Shown one piece after another: positions 53,618 through 62,411 of a stretch of 64,000 nucleotides of DNA. The stretch spans positions 1 through 64,000 of the forward strand of contig NZ_JBHWLR010000017.1 of assembly GCF_042731755.1 (NCBI RefSeq). The letters are read 5' to 3'. The notes beneath the pieces are model-generated. The model was not told where the DNA came from, made no database searches, and saw nothing but the letters and a program-made list of their open reading frames with translations. Every line of letters begins with the position of its first letter. The first letter of the stretch is position 1. Position numbers and translations under genes: made by a program. This DNA is from Promicromonospora sp042731755 (lineage in GTDB: Bacteria > Actinomycetota > Actinomycetes > Actinomycetales > Cellulomonadaceae).

Positions 53618-55438
53618 ATGGGAACCCTCATCGTCATCGGCCTTCTCGGGGGCCTGATCACCGGAATCTCGCCGTGCATCCTCCCGATGCTGCCGGCCGT
53701 CTTCTTCGCGGGCGGCGTGCAGGGTGCGCGGAACCGGACAGGCGGTGGGGCGCGCCAGGGGAAGGCTCCGGACGCCGAGGGTGGCGGGGGCGGCGTCGCC
53801 ACCGCGACGCCGGACACCGCCGTCCGCGCCCGGCCGTCCCTGCGCCCCTACATCGTGATCGCGGGCCTGGTCCTGAGCTTCAGCTTCTTCACGCTGCTCG
53901 GCTCCCTGCTGCTGTCCGTGCTCGGGCTGCCGCAGGACCTGCTGCGCTGGGCGGGGATCACGCTGCTGGTCCTCCTGGGCATCGGCATGATCGTGCCCCG
54001 GTTCGAGATGATCCTGGAGCGGCCGTTCCAGCGCATCGCCGCCTTCGGGGCCAAGCGGGGCGCGGCCCGGCAGGACCGGGGCGCCTTCATCCTCGGTCTC
54101 GGCCTCGGCGTGCTCTACGTGCCGTGCGCCGGACCGGTGCTCGCGGCGATCACGGTCGCCGGCGCCACGGGCAACATCGGGGTCGAGACGGTGGCGCTGA
54201 CCGTGTCGTTCGCCGTCGGCGCCGCGCTCCCGCTGCTCCTGTTCGCCCTGGCCGGACGCCGGATCGCCGAGCGGGTGCAGGCCTTCCAGCGGCACACCAA
54301 GGCCATCCGTACCGGCGGCGGCATCGTCGTCATCCTGCTGGCGATAGCGCTGGCCTTCAACGTGCCCGCGGCGATCCAGCGGCTGCTGCCGGACTACACG
54401 GGCGCGCTCCAGCAGCGTATCGACTCCTCCGAGACGGTGCGTGAGGCGCTCGACCTCGGCGGACTGGTGACCGACGAGAACCGCGAGCTGTCCAACTGCT
54501 CGAACGGCGCACCCGTCCTGGAGGACTGCGGCACGGCGCCGGAGATCCGCGGCATCGACAAGTGGCTGAACACGCCGGACGGCAAGGCGCTCCAGCTCGA
54601 CGCGATGCGCGGCCAGGTGGTGCTCATCGACTTCTGGACCTACTCGTGCATCAACTGCCAGCGGTCCATCCCGCACATCAGCGCCTGGTACGACAAGTAC
54701 GCCGACGTCGGCAAGGGCTTCGAGGTGATCGGTGTGCACACGCCGGAGTTCGCCTTCGAGCGCGAGACGCGCAACGTGATCGCGGGCGCCAAGGACCTCG
54801 GCGTGACCTACCCGATCGCCCAGGACAACTCGTACGCGACCTGGACGGCGTACCGGAACCGGTACTGGCCCGCCCAGTACCTCATCGACGCCGACGGCAC
54901 CGTGCGGCACATCCGCCTGGGCGAGGGCGGGTACCAGCGCACCGAGAACCTGATCCGCGAGCTGCTCGCCGACGCCAACCCCGGCGTCGAGCTGCCCGGC
55001 GCGACCACGGTGCGGGACGCGACCCCGCTCGACCAGATCACGCCCGAGACGTACTTCTCCATCAAGCGCGTCATCAACTACTCGGGCGAGCCGCGGTACG
55101 CGGCGGGCCGCAAGGAGTTCACGCTCGCGGACGACCAGAAGCAGGACACGTTCTCGCTCGGCGGCACGTGGGACGTCGACTTCCAGGGCGCGGAGGCGGT
55201 GTCCGACGACGCCCGCGTGCGCCTCGCGTACCGGTCGACCGACGTCTTCGTGGTGCTCGGCGGCGAGGGGACCGTCGAGGCGACGGTCACGGCCGACGGC
55301 AAGGAGCAGACGCGCGACATCGAGGTCTCCGGCAACCCGCGGCTCTACCCGGTCCTGGAGGGGGACGAGCCGACCGAGGGCCTCGTCGACCTTAAGGTGC
55401 CGGCCGGCGTGCAGGTCTTCACGATGACGTTCGGCTGA
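53618..55438 (+). CDS. dipZ: DipZ: CcdA-thioredoxin fusion
   Basis: 606 residues. CcdA/DsbD-type membrane part (1-265, about six helices) with the redox pair in ISPCILPMLP and YVPCAGPVL; extracytoplasmic thioredoxin-like domain (about 310-460) with CxxC in WTYSCINCQRSIPH; C-terminal beta domain (about 470-606) like the DipZ carbohydrate-binding-type module. It carries electrons from cytoplasm to exported proteins. In M. tuberculosis dipZ lies between mpt83 and mpt70; here it is divergent from the one fasciclin gene. Confidence 0.93.
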   Translation: MGTLIVIGLLGGLITGISPCILPMLPAVFFAGGVQGARNRTGGGARQGKAPDAEGGGGGVATATPDTAVRARPSLRPYIVIAGLVLSFSFFTLLGSLLLSVLGLPQDLLRWAGITLLVLLGIGMIVPRFEMILERPFQRIAAFGAKRGAARQDRGAFILGLGLGVLYVPCAGPVLAAITVAGATGNIGVETVALTVSFAVGAALPLLLFALAGRRIAERVQAFQRHTKAIRTGGGIVVILLAIALAFNVPAAIQRLLPDYTGALQQRIDSSETVREALDLGGLVTDENRELSNCSNGAPVLEDCGTAPEIRGIDKWLNTPDGKALQLDAMRGQVVLIDFWTYSCINCQRSIPHISAWYDKYADVGKGFEVIGVHTPEFAFERETRNVIAGAKDLGVTYPIAQDNSYATWTAYRNRYWPAQYLIDADGTVRHIRLGEGGYQRTENLIRELLADANPGVELPGATTVRDATPLDQITPETYFSIKRVINYSGEPRYAAGRKEFTLADDQKQDTFSLGGTWDVDFQGAEAVSDDARVRLAYRSTDVFVVLGGEGTVEATVTADGKEQTRDIEVSGNPRLYPVLEGDEPTEGLVDLKVPAGVQVFTMTFG

Positions 55439-55450
55439 CGGCTGCGCCGG

Positions 55451-55507
55451 CGTGACCGCACCGGACCGGGAGGGCGCAGGGGGCTCGCCCGGTCCGGTGC
55501 TGTCACG
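55451..55507. terminator. Bidirectional hairpin terminator
   Basis: Arms 55451-55470 and 55488-55507 pair with one mismatch (inner GCACCGGACCGGG/CCCGGTCCGGTGC perfect), loop 17 nt, between convergent dipZ and thioesterase genes. The right arm covers the thioesterase stop codon (55503-55505). Confidence 0.82.
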
Positions 55508-55901
55508 ACGGGTGGACCAGGCGCACCGTCTGGAGCACGTGCACGCACAGCTCGCCGGTCTCGTCGGTCACCCGGACCTCGACGAGCACCTGGCGGCTGC
55601 TCGCCCGGACGGGCACGGCCGTGGCGGTGGCCTGGCCCTGCACGGGGCGCAGGAAGTGGGTGGTCGAGTCGACCGTCGCGGGCAGGGCGCCGGGCCCACC
55701 GTTCGCGGCGGCGCAGACGGCGGCGGTGCCGTCCGCCAGCCCCATGAGAGCCCCGCCGTGCAGGCCGCCGCCGACCGTCGACAGCGGCTGCGAGTACGGC
55801 AGCCGCGCGACGACGGCCTCCGGCGTGATCCGGTCGAGCTCGACGCCGAGCGTCCTGACGAACGGTGCAGCCGCGTAGACCTCGTCCGCGGTCAGTGTCA
55901 T
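55503..55901 (-). CDS. PaaI-type hotdog thioesterase
   Basis: 132 residues. Hotdog fold with VGGGLHGGALMGLADGTAAVCA (HGG catalytic helix region) and TTHFLRPVQG, as in PaaI/YbgC-like acyl-CoA thioesterases. RBS GAGAGGAACC before ATG 55901. Divergent from a TetR gene with palindromic operators between, so it is likely its target. Confidence 0.87.
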   Translation of the reverse strand: MTLTADEVYAAAPFVRTLGVELDRITPEAVVARLPYSQPLSTVGGGLHGGALMGLADGTAAVCAAANGGPGALPATVDSTTHFLRPVQGQATATAVPVRASSRQVLVEVRVTDETGELCVHVLQTVRLVHPS

Positions 55902-55929
55902 GGGGTGGTTCCTCTCGGCGCACGGTTGT

Positions 55930-55948
55930 AGAGATCTCTCTCTAGAGA
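55930..55948. promoter_or_regulatory. Overlapping TetR operator palindromes
   Basis: AGAGATCTCT (55930-55939) and TCTCTAGAGA (55939-55948) share one base and lie midway between the divergent thioesterase and tetR genes. Likely operator for the TetR at 55985. Confidence 0.6.
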
Positions 55949-55972
55949 CCGGACTCTAACGACGTGCTGCAG

Positions 55973-55978
55973 TACCGT
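55973..55978 (+). promoter_or_regulatory. -10 box, leaderless tetR
   Basis: TACCGT ends 6 nt before ATG 55985. Confidence 0.6.
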
Positions 55979-55984
55979 CAACGC

Positions 55985-56557
55985 ATGGCCCGGCCCACCC
56001 ACGACACCTCGACGATCCTCGACGCCGCGGGCCGGATCCTCGGCGAGGGCGGGCCGGCGAAGGTCACCATGGCGGCGGTCATCCGCGAGGCGGGCGTGCC
56101 CAGCGGGTCGCTCTACTACCGGTTCCCCGACCGCCCGGCCCTGCTCGCGGCCCTGTGGAACGGCGCGATCGAGAGCTACCACCGGGACGCGTACCCGCTG
56201 TTCGAGGGGGACCCGGTCGACGCCGCTGCCGCGCTCGCCGCGTACACCGTGCGGTGGTGCCAGGCCGAGCCCGCCCACGCGCACGCGCTCCTCGCGGGCC
56301 GCGCGCGGTTCGAGGCCGAGGCCTGGCCCGAGGCGGCCCGCGACACGGAGGCGACGGAGAGCGCGCGCTGGAACGACGCGATCCGCGGCCTGACCCGACG
56401 GGTCCGCGCCGAGACCTCGGTCTCGACCACCGAGCTGCTCCTGGTCGTCGTCGACCTCCCCTACGCCGCGGTGCGGCGGTACCTGAGCGCCGGCCGGCCG
56501 ATCCCGGCGGACCTCGCGGACGTGGTCGCGGGGATCGTCCGGACGTCGCTGCGCTGA
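55985..56557 (+). CDS. TetR-family regulator
   Basis: 190 residues; HTH at about 10-55 (ILDAAGRILGEGGPAKVTMAAVIREAGVPSGSLYYRFPDRPALLAALW). Leaderless start decides ATG 55985 over ATG 55964. Divergent from the hotdog thioesterase, with palindromes between; probably responds to an acyl-CoA or related ligand. Confidence 0.9.
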   Translation: MARPTHDTSTILDAAGRILGEGGPAKVTMAAVIREAGVPSGSLYYRFPDRPALLAALWNGAIESYHRDAYPLFEGDPVDAAAALAAYTVRWCQAEPAHAHALLAGRARFEAEAWPEAARDTEATESARWNDAIRGLTRRVRAETSVSTTELLLVVVDLPYAAVRRYLSAGRPIPADLADVVAGIVRTSLR

Positions 56558-56564
56558 GCGCCGC

Positions 56565-57677
56565 TCAGTCGTTCGACGGCGCTTCGAGCTCGAACTCCGC
56601 CAGGTCGGTCGCGACCCCGTTGACCTGGAGCGTCACCGCGTGCGGGCCCGGGTAGTAGCGGCGCGTGGTGATCGGCCGGAACGAGTGCTCGCGGCTGAGC
56701 TCGACCTGCTCGCCCGGGGCGAGCGTGCGGGTCGTCAGCTTGAAGGTCTTGGTCGTCCGCGCCCCGTTGGCCTTCTGGTGATGAACCACGTAGTCGATGG
56801 CCAGCCGCGCCTCCTCGGCCCCGACGTTGCGCACCGCGGCGGTGAACCGGACCGCGCCGCCGAAAGGCACGCGGGCGGCGTCGAGCAGCGGACCGTCGAT
56901 CTCCAGCGTCGCGGGGCCGAACCCCAGCAGAGCGAGGGCGCCCGGGTCCCCGCGCTTGACCAGCGTGCGGAGCGCGTGCCGCACGAGGGCCGGCGTCGTG
57001 GGCGCAGGGTCCGCGAGCCAGCGGCCCGCCGTCGCGACCACGAGCTCCGGGTGGTCGCGGCTGAGGTCGTTGAGATGGTTGGCCACCGAACGGCGCACGT
57101 ACTCGCTCTCGTCCCGGTACAGGGCGTCGAGCACCGGCACCGTGACCCCCGGACGGGCGAGGATCTCCGGGACCCGGACCGACCAGGGCAGGTACGGGCG
57201 GGTGCCCTCGCTGGCCAGGCGGCGCACGTCGACGTCGTCCGACCCGGCCCAGGCCGTGGCCGTGGCGAGGGCGCGGTCCAGGTCGTGCCGTAGCAGGGTG
57301 CGGACGGCGAACTCCGCGGTGAGCCGGCCGGTGAGGTCGGCCAGGAGCGTCATCGCGTCGTCGAAGGCCACGTCCGTGCCCTCCTCCACGGCCCGGGCCG
57401 CGACGGCGCTCGTGACCGGCCAGATCAGCCAGCCCCCGAACGGCTCCGCGCCGTCGCGCGCGGTGCGCACCACCGCCGCGAGGTCCGCGTACGTGCCCGG
57501 CAGGTCGGTGAGCAGCGCGTCCCGCAGGAGGTCCGCCCGCTCGCGCAGCGCTAGGTCGGCGAGCCGGCCCGCGGTCGCCGGCAGCGCCCGCAGCGTGGCG
57601 TCCGGGGCGGCCGCCCGGACCGCACGGGTCAGGGCCGCGGCGGTGGTGTCGCTGATGAGCTCGTCGGCGAACGGCAT
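56565..57677 (-). CDS. alkC: AlkC-type DNA alkylation repair glycosylase
   Basis: 370 residues. N-terminal HEAT-like helical repeats (1-245) with GWLIWPVTSAVAARAVE, LTGRLTAEFAVRTLLRHD and ASEGTRPYLPWSVRVPEIL, then RDESEYVRRSVANHLNDLSRDHPELV; C-terminal Ig-like domain (about 260-365, PFGGAVRFTAAVRNVGAEEARLAIDYVVHHQKANG). This is the AlkC plan, which removes alkylated bases without base flipping and uses the Ig domain to grip DNA. Convergent with tetR, only 7 nt apart. Confidence 0.9.
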   Translation of the reverse strand: MPFADELISDTTAAALTRAVRAAAPDATLRALPATAGRLADLALRERADLLRDALLTDLPGTYADLAAVVRTARDGAEPFGGWLIWPVTSAVAARAVEEGTDVAFDDAMTLLADLTGRLTAEFAVRTLLRHDLDRALATATAWAGSDDVDVRRLASEGTRPYLPWSVRVPEILARPGVTVPVLDALYRDESEYVRRSVANHLNDLSRDHPELVVATAGRWLADPAPTTPALVRHALRTLVKRGDPGALALLGFGPATLEIDGPLLDAARVPFGGAVRFTAAVRNVGAEEARLAIDYVVHHQKANGARTTKTFKLTTRTLAPGEQVELSREHSFRPITTRRYYPGPHAVTLQVNGVATDLAEFELEAPSND

Positions 57678-57696
57678 GGGGCTCCTTGCTCGGGAT

Positions 57697-57740
57697 GTGT
57701 CAGACGCTCAGGTCACCATGGTGGCCTGAGCGTCTGACAC
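57697..57740. repeat. 44-nt loopless palindrome
   Basis: GTGTCAGACGCTCAGG (57697-57712) and CCTGAGCGTCTGACAC (57725-57740) flank CACCATGGTG, itself palindromic; only one T/G pair is imperfect over 22-nt arms. It separates ohr (upstream on the minus strand) from alkC and lies just ahead of alkC, so it may end the ohr transcript. Confidence 0.88.
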
Positions 57741-57757
57741 TGCCGGGGCGGCGAGAG

Positions 57758-58186
57758 TCAGTCGACGGTCGCGTCGACCGTGACCTCGATGTTGCCCCGC
57801 GTCGCGTTCGAGTACGGGCAGACCGCGTGCGCGGCCTGGACCAGGCCGTCGGCGGTGGCCTGGTCCACACCGGAGAGCTCGACGTGCAGCGCGGCGCTCA
57901 GGTTGAACGCGCCGCCGTCGGCGGGGTGGATGCTCACCTCGGCGACCACGGCGGAGTCGCTGACCGTGATCTTCTGCGCCGCGGCGACGGCCTTGAGCGC
58001 GCTGTGGAAGCACGAGGCCCAGCCCGCGGCGAACAGCTGCTCGGGGTTGGTGGCGCCGCCCGGACCGCCCATGTCGGCGGGGATCGCCAGCTTGAGGTCC
58101 AGCACGCCGTCGTCGCTCACCGCGCGGCCTCCCGCGCGGCCGTCGCCGGTGGACGTCGCGACGGCGGTGTAGATGCTGTCAGCCAT
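57758..58186 (-). CDS. ohr: Organic hydroperoxide resistance protein
   Basis: 142 residues, Ohr/OsmC family: C59 in AAGWASCFHSAL and C123 in HAVCPYSNATRGN are the redox Cys; R21 and E49 fit the family's active-site pair. Ohr reduces fatty-acid and organic hydroperoxides with lipoyl electrons. AAGGAG fixes ATG 58186. A TetR-type palindrome lies upstream and a tetR gene is next, in place of the usual MarR-type OhrR. Confidence 0.92.
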   Translation of the reverse strand: MADSIYTAVATSTGDGRAGGRAVSDDGVLDLKLAIPADMGGPGGATNPEQLFAAGWASCFHSALKAVAAAQKITVSDSAVVAEVSIHPADGGAFNLSAALHVELSGVDQATADGLVQAAHAVCPYSNATRGNIEVTVDATVD

Positions 58187-58229
58187 GGGATGCGCTCCTT
58201 CTCGAGGCCGGGAACCGAACGCCCGGGCC

Positions 58230-58255
58230 ATGTAGACGAACTAGTACGTCTACAT
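58230..58255. promoter_or_regulatory. 26-bp operator of ohr
   Basis: ATGTAGACG-A-ACTAGT-A-CGTCTACAT is a palindrome with one central mismatch pair, 44 nt before ohr. CGTCTAC also appears in the upstream region of the neighbouring tetR (about 59018-59024), so one repressor may bind both. Confidence 0.7.
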
Positions 58256-58292
58256 TAGCACCCGATCAGGCCGGCTCGAACGAGCGACGACG

Positions 58293-58328
58293 AGAGCCCG
58301 CCGCCACGGTGAGGTGGCGACGGGCTCT
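58293..58328 (-). terminator. Hairpin terminator of tetR
   Basis: AGAGCCCGCCGCCAC and GTGGCGACGGGCTCT pair with one mismatch and a 6-nt loop, downstream of the tetR stop on its strand. Confidence 0.72.
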
Positions 58329-58361
58329 GGTGCGGCCTGAGCGGACGTGGGGCGGGCGCGG

Positions 58362-58946
58362 CTACACCCGGGAACCGGCGGCCTGACCCGCGTCGATGAC
58401 TGCGAAGAACGCACGCTCCAGGGCGCCGCCGACGTGGGCGGGGTCATCGAGGTACCCCGACAGCATGGCGCCGTCGCGCAGCATCATCAGCTCCTCGGCC
58501 GCCTGCTCGGCGTCGGTCACGCCCAGCTCTGCGGCCATCGCGGCGAAGGTCTGCCGGTACCAGGTGCGGTGCCCGGCGACCACCTTGCGGACCTCGCTGC
58601 CGGGCTCGGCGTACTCCGCCGCGGCGTTGATGAACGAGCAGCCCCGGAAGCCGGGCTTGCACGCCTCGGTGCCGACGGTCGCGGCGAACCGGCGGAGCGC
58701 CTCGGCGTCGCCGGCGGACGCGCGCAGCCCGTCGAGCGCGCCGCGCTCCCTGGCCGCCTGCCGCTCCAGGTAGGCCACCACCAGGGTGTCCTTGGTCCGG
58801 AAGTGCCGGTAGAAGGTGACCTTGGTGATCCCGGCGCGCTCGATGATCTTGTCCGCGCTGACCGCCCGGATCCCGTGGGCGTAGAACAGCTCGGTGGCCG
58901 CGTCGAGGATGCGGTCCCGGGTGGATGGGGCCGACGTCGTGCTCAT
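58362..58946 (-). CDS. TetR-family regulator, likely of ohr
   Basis: 194 residues; HTH about 10-56 (ILDAATELFYAHGIRAVSADKIIERAGITKVTFYRHFRTKDTLVVAYL). ACKPGFRGCSFINAAAEY carries two Cys near 96-102, so redox sensing is possible. Encoded just upstream of ohr on the same strand with a terminator between. Operator half-sites match those before ohr. GCAGGTGCGCAC precedes ATG 58946, weak RBS. Confidence 0.87.
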   Translation of the reverse strand: MSTTSAPSTRDRILDAATELFYAHGIRAVSADKIIERAGITKVTFYRHFRTKDTLVVAYLERQAARERGALDGLRASAGDAEALRRFAATVGTEACKPGFRGCSFINAAAEYAEPGSEVRKVVAGHRTWYRQTFAAMAAELGVTDAEQAAEELMMLRDGAMLSGYLDDPAHVGGALERAFFAVIDAGQAAGSRV

Positions 58947-59076
58947 GTGCGCACCTGCCTCCGTACTCGTTCCGACAATCTGAGAAGAAGAGTCTACCCG
59001 GAGGTGTACTGACGGGTTCGTCTACCTCGGTCGGCCCACACCCCGGGGTTTCCACTTCGCCGTCCGGTGGGGGAGA

Positions 59077-60729
59077 ATGACATCCGTGGTTATCCGGAAC
59101 GCCCGATTCGTCCCGCACCACCGACCTGTGTCCGTCGCGGCTCTGCTCGCGGTCGGCGCCCTCGTCCTGGCCGGTTGTACCGTGCCGACGGCCGAGGGCG
59201 ATGACGGCAAGACGGGGGAGAAGTTCCAGGTCAGGGACCCCTCCGGGCCGGCCCTGGTGCTCGACTCGACCGACCCCGCCGAGCTGGCCCTCACGGCGAG
59301 CCAGGCCTTCTTCCACGCCTCCCCGATCGCGGTCATCGCCTCGGCGGACGACGTCGACGCGCGCGCGACCGCCGCGGCCACCGGCGCCGCAGTCACCGCG
59401 CCGGTGCTGCTGACCGACGGCGGCGTCTCGGACACCAACGTCGTGGCCGAGCTCGAGCGGCTCGGGGCGGGCACGGTCGTCGTCGTCGGCGACGAGCAGG
59501 CAGTCGCGGACGTGGGCCCCGCTGCGGGCGACGCCGAGGTGGTCCGCTTCGACCCGGGCGCGCTGAGCGCGGCGGCCGAGGCCGCCGCCTCCGCGGGCAA
59601 GGGCGACGCGGGCAAGGGTGAGCCCGGGAAGGACGGCGCGGGCACGAAGGGCGACGACAAGGTCGAGCTGCCGACCGCCGACCGCCTCCACGCGGCCGAC
59701 CTGGCCGGGCTGCGCGCGGACATCCCCGACGTCAGCGACCCGGAGCTGCTGCAGGAGGTCCTCGTCGCCGTCGACCCGAGGCCGGGGCAGGAGGCCGCCA
59801 TCGGCACGGCCCTGGCGGCCGGCGCCGTGCCGGTCGAGGTGCCCGGCGGCGACATCGCGGCCGACGCGGGCACCGTCGAGACGATCCGTGCCCTCAAGCC
59901 GCTCGGCGTGGTCGGGATCGGCGCCGAGTTCGGCGCCGCGGACGACCTGGGCTGGCAGGTCGCGGTGGCGACGTCGGGCGCGACGCTGCCGGACGGCTCG
60001 CTGCAGCTCTTCCCGGGCCGCTATGTCTCGACGTCGTACACGGTGCCCGCGGGCATCGCCGACCCGGCGGCGGACGCCGTCCGCGCCGTGAACGCGGCCA
60101 CCACGAACGGCGAGCTGCTGGGCGGCTCGCCCCTGGTGACCGTCACGGCGAGCGTGCGGTCGAGCGCGCCCGGCGAGGACGGCGACTACGTGGACGAGCA
60201 GCCGCTGGAGCTGCTCACGCCCGCCGTCGAGGCGATCCGCGACGCCGGGCAGATCGTGCTGCTCGACGTCGCGCCCGGCGTCCAGCCGCTCGCCGCGCAG
60301 CTCGACGACCTCGAACCGCTGCTGAAGCAGCCGGGCGTCGGCCTGTCCGTGCACCCCGAGTTCCGGGTCGCGGGCAACGGCGCGGAGTCGGGGTCGGTCC
60401 CCGCGGCGGAGCTCCAGGAGGTCGTGGACCGGCTCGCCCGGATCGCCACCGCGCAGGGCCTTCCGCAGATCATGCTGGAGGTGCACCAGTCCACGGCGGC
60501 GTCCGTCGTGGGCCGGTCGGACCTGCGGATCCCGTCGCAGGTCGCGGTGGTCTTCACCGCCGCAGGCCCGGCCGCGGGCCAGGCGACGGCCGGCGGTGTC
60601 TGGGCCGACGTCGCGAACGACCTGCCCGCCCACGCGGTGCTCGGCTGGTCCGCGCCGAGCGAGGTGCCCGCCGACGCGACCAGCATCCTGCCCACCGAAC
60701 CGCTCCTGGGCCTGGTCTCCGCCGGCTGA
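59077..60729 (+). CDS. Lipoprotein with cell-wall-binding-2-like repeats
   Basis: 550 residues. Lipobox LAGC near residue 34. The next 130 residues (LALTASQAFFHASPIAVIASADDVDARATAAATGAAVTAPVLLTD, LERLGAGTVVVVGDEQAV) resemble cell-wall-binding repeat 2. A Gly/Lys/Asp linker (about 170-200) leads to a long C-terminal domain not recognised (QIVLLDVAPGVQPLAAQLDDLEPLL, LPQIMLEVHQS). ATG 59077 is used; GTG 59086, 7 nt after GAGAAT, is an alternative. Surface protein, function unknown. Confidence 0.75.
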   Translation: MTSVVIRNARFVPHHRPVSVAALLAVGALVLAGCTVPTAEGDDGKTGEKFQVRDPSGPALVLDSTDPAELALTASQAFFHASPIAVIASADDVDARATAAATGAAVTAPVLLTDGGVSDTNVVAELERLGAGTVVVVGDEQAVADVGPAAGDAEVVRFDPGALSAAAEAAASAGKGDAGKGEPGKDGAGTKGDDKVELPTADRLHAADLAGLRADIPDVSDPELLQEVLVAVDPRPGQEAAIGTALAAGAVPVEVPGGDIAADAGTVETIRALKPLGVVGIGAEFGAADDLGWQVAVATSGATLPDGSLQLFPGRYVSTSYTVPAGIADPAADAVRAVNAATTNGELLGGSPLVTVTASVRSSAPGEDGDYVDEQPLELLTPAVEAIRDAGQIVLLDVAPGVQPLAAQLDDLEPLLKQPGVGLSVHPEFRVAGNGAESGSVPAAELQEVVDRLARIATAQGLPQIMLEVHQSTAASVVGRSDLRIPSQVAVVFTAAGPAAGQATAGGVWADVANDLPAHAVLGWSAPSEVPADATSILPTEPLLGLVSAG

Positions 60730-60777
60730 ACCTGCCAAACTGCGGGCATCCATCGGAGCGAAGGGGCCCTAACAATC

Positions 60778-62403
60778 GTGACCACCGTGAGCAGCGGCGC
60801 GGCCGTCGTCGCCGACGCCATCATCCCCGTACCTGTCGAGCTCGTCGCCGGCGAGGGGGTGCTGGACCTCAGGTCGGTCACCGTGCACGCACCCGACGCC
60901 GTGACCGAACGCCTCGCGGGTGAGCTGCTCACGAGCGCGGGCGCCGCGGTCGTGGCGGACGGCGCCGTCGGGGCGGACGGCGGTCCCGGGGCGGCCGTCA
61001 CGCTGACCGTCGACCCCGCCGCAGGCCCCGCGGGCTCACGGAACCCCGAGCGCTACACGCTCGCCGTGACCGCCGAGGGTGTCTCCGTCGCGGCTCCCGA
61101 GCGCTCCGGCCTGCTGCACGGCGTCCGGACCCTGCGCCAGCTCGCCAACGCCGGCCGGTTCGGCGCCGACGGCGACGGCTCTGCGACGGACGCGCCGCTC
61201 GAGGTGCGCGCCGTCGTCGTGCGCGACGAGCCGCGGTACGGCTGGCGCGGGCTGTCGTTCGACGTGGTGCGGCACTGGTTCGGACCCGCGGACCTGCGGG
61301 CGGTCGTGGACCTCGTGGGCTCGTACAAGATGAACCGGCTGCACCTGCACCTGTCCGACGACCAGGGCTGGCGGCTGGAGATCCCGTCCCGGCCCGCGTT
61401 GACGGAGAAGTCGTCGCAGGGTGCGGTGTCGGGCGCGACCGGCGGGTTCCTCACCGCCGACGAGTACCGCGAGCTGCAGGAGTACGCGGCCGAGCGGGAG
61501 ATCGTGATCGTCCCGGAGATCGACGTGCCGGGGCACGTCAACGCGGCGACCCACGCCTACGGCGAGCTCACGCCGTCGGGCGAGGCCACCGACGCCTACG
61601 ACGGGATCGAGGTGGGCTTCTCGAAGCTGCACTTCGACCTGCCGACCACCGAGCCGTTCCTGCGGGACGTGTTCACCGACGTCGCGCGCATGACGCTGGG
61701 GCCGTGGGTGCACTTCGGCGGCGACGAGGTGCTGGTGATGCAGCCCGAGGAGTTCGGCCGGTTCGTGGTGCTCTGCCAGCAGATCATCGCGGGCGCGGGC
61801 AAGATCCCCGTCGCGTGGCAGGAGGCGGCCGGCTCCGCGCACGGCGACCAGGCGGCGGTGGCGGCGCTGGCGGGTTCGGACGCCGGTTCCGAGGAGGGGT
61901 CCGCGGACGGCGTCGACGCCGTGGCGGACCACGGCGAGGCGCCCGCCCTGGTCGAACCCGGCACCGTGCTCCAGTACTGGGACACCCGGCCCGACCCGGC
62001 ACCGTTCCTGCGCGCAGCGCAGGCCGGCGCGAAGTTCGTGATGTCCCCGGCCGACCGGGCCTACCTCGACATGAAGTACACGCCGGAGCACCCGCTCGGC
62101 CAGCAGTGGGCCGCGTTCGTCGAGCTGCACGACTCCTACGACTGGGACCCGGCGACCCTCGTCGAGGGCCTGCCCGAGTCGGCGATCGAGGGCGTCTCGG
62201 CCGCCGTCTGGACCGAGACCCTGCTCAACCGCGACCACCTGTTCTCGATGCTGCTGCCCCGGCTCGCGGCGGTGGCCGAGGCCGCGTGGTCGCAGCCCGG
62301 CGTCAAGGACTGGGAGTCGTTCCGGGGCCGGATCGCGGTCGAGGCGGGCGCCTGGCGCCGAGACGGCGCCAGCTACCACCCGACCCCCCAGATCGACTGG
62401 TAA
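60778..62403 (+). CDS. GH20 beta-N-acetylhexosaminidase
   Basis: 541 residues with the GH20b N-terminal domain (1-150) and TIM barrel: WRGLSFDVVRHWF, MNRLHLHLSDDQGWRLEI, VPEIDVPGHVNAATHAY, catalytic D316-E317 in HFGGDEVLVM, VAWQEA, and AVWTETL. It cuts terminal GlcNAc/GalNAc from chitin or glycan fragments. No signal peptide, so cytoplasmic. An acidic insert (about 360-390) is unusual. GTG 60778; AAGGGG lies 12 nt upstream. Confidence 0.92.
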   Translation: MTTVSSGAAVVADAIIPVPVELVAGEGVLDLRSVTVHAPDAVTERLAGELLTSAGAAVVADGAVGADGGPGAAVTLTVDPAAGPAGSRNPERYTLAVTAEGVSVAAPERSGLLHGVRTLRQLANAGRFGADGDGSATDAPLEVRAVVVRDEPRYGWRGLSFDVVRHWFGPADLRAVVDLVGSYKMNRLHLHLSDDQGWRLEIPSRPALTEKSSQGAVSGATGGFLTADEYRELQEYAAEREIVIVPEIDVPGHVNAATHAYGELTPSGEATDAYDGIEVGFSKLHFDLPTTEPFLRDVFTDVARMTLGPWVHFGGDEVLVMQPEEFGRFVVLCQQIIAGAGKIPVAWQEAAGSAHGDQAAVAALAGSDAGSEEGSADGVDAVADHGEAPALVEPGTVLQYWDTRPDPAPFLRAAQAGAKFVMSPADRAYLDMKYTPEHPLGQQWAAFVELHDSYDWDPATLVEGLPESAIEGVSAAVWTETLLNRDHLFSMLLPRLAAVAEAAWSQPGVKDWESFRGRIAVEAGAWRRDGASYHPTPQIDW

Positions 62404-62411
62404 CCCCCGAT

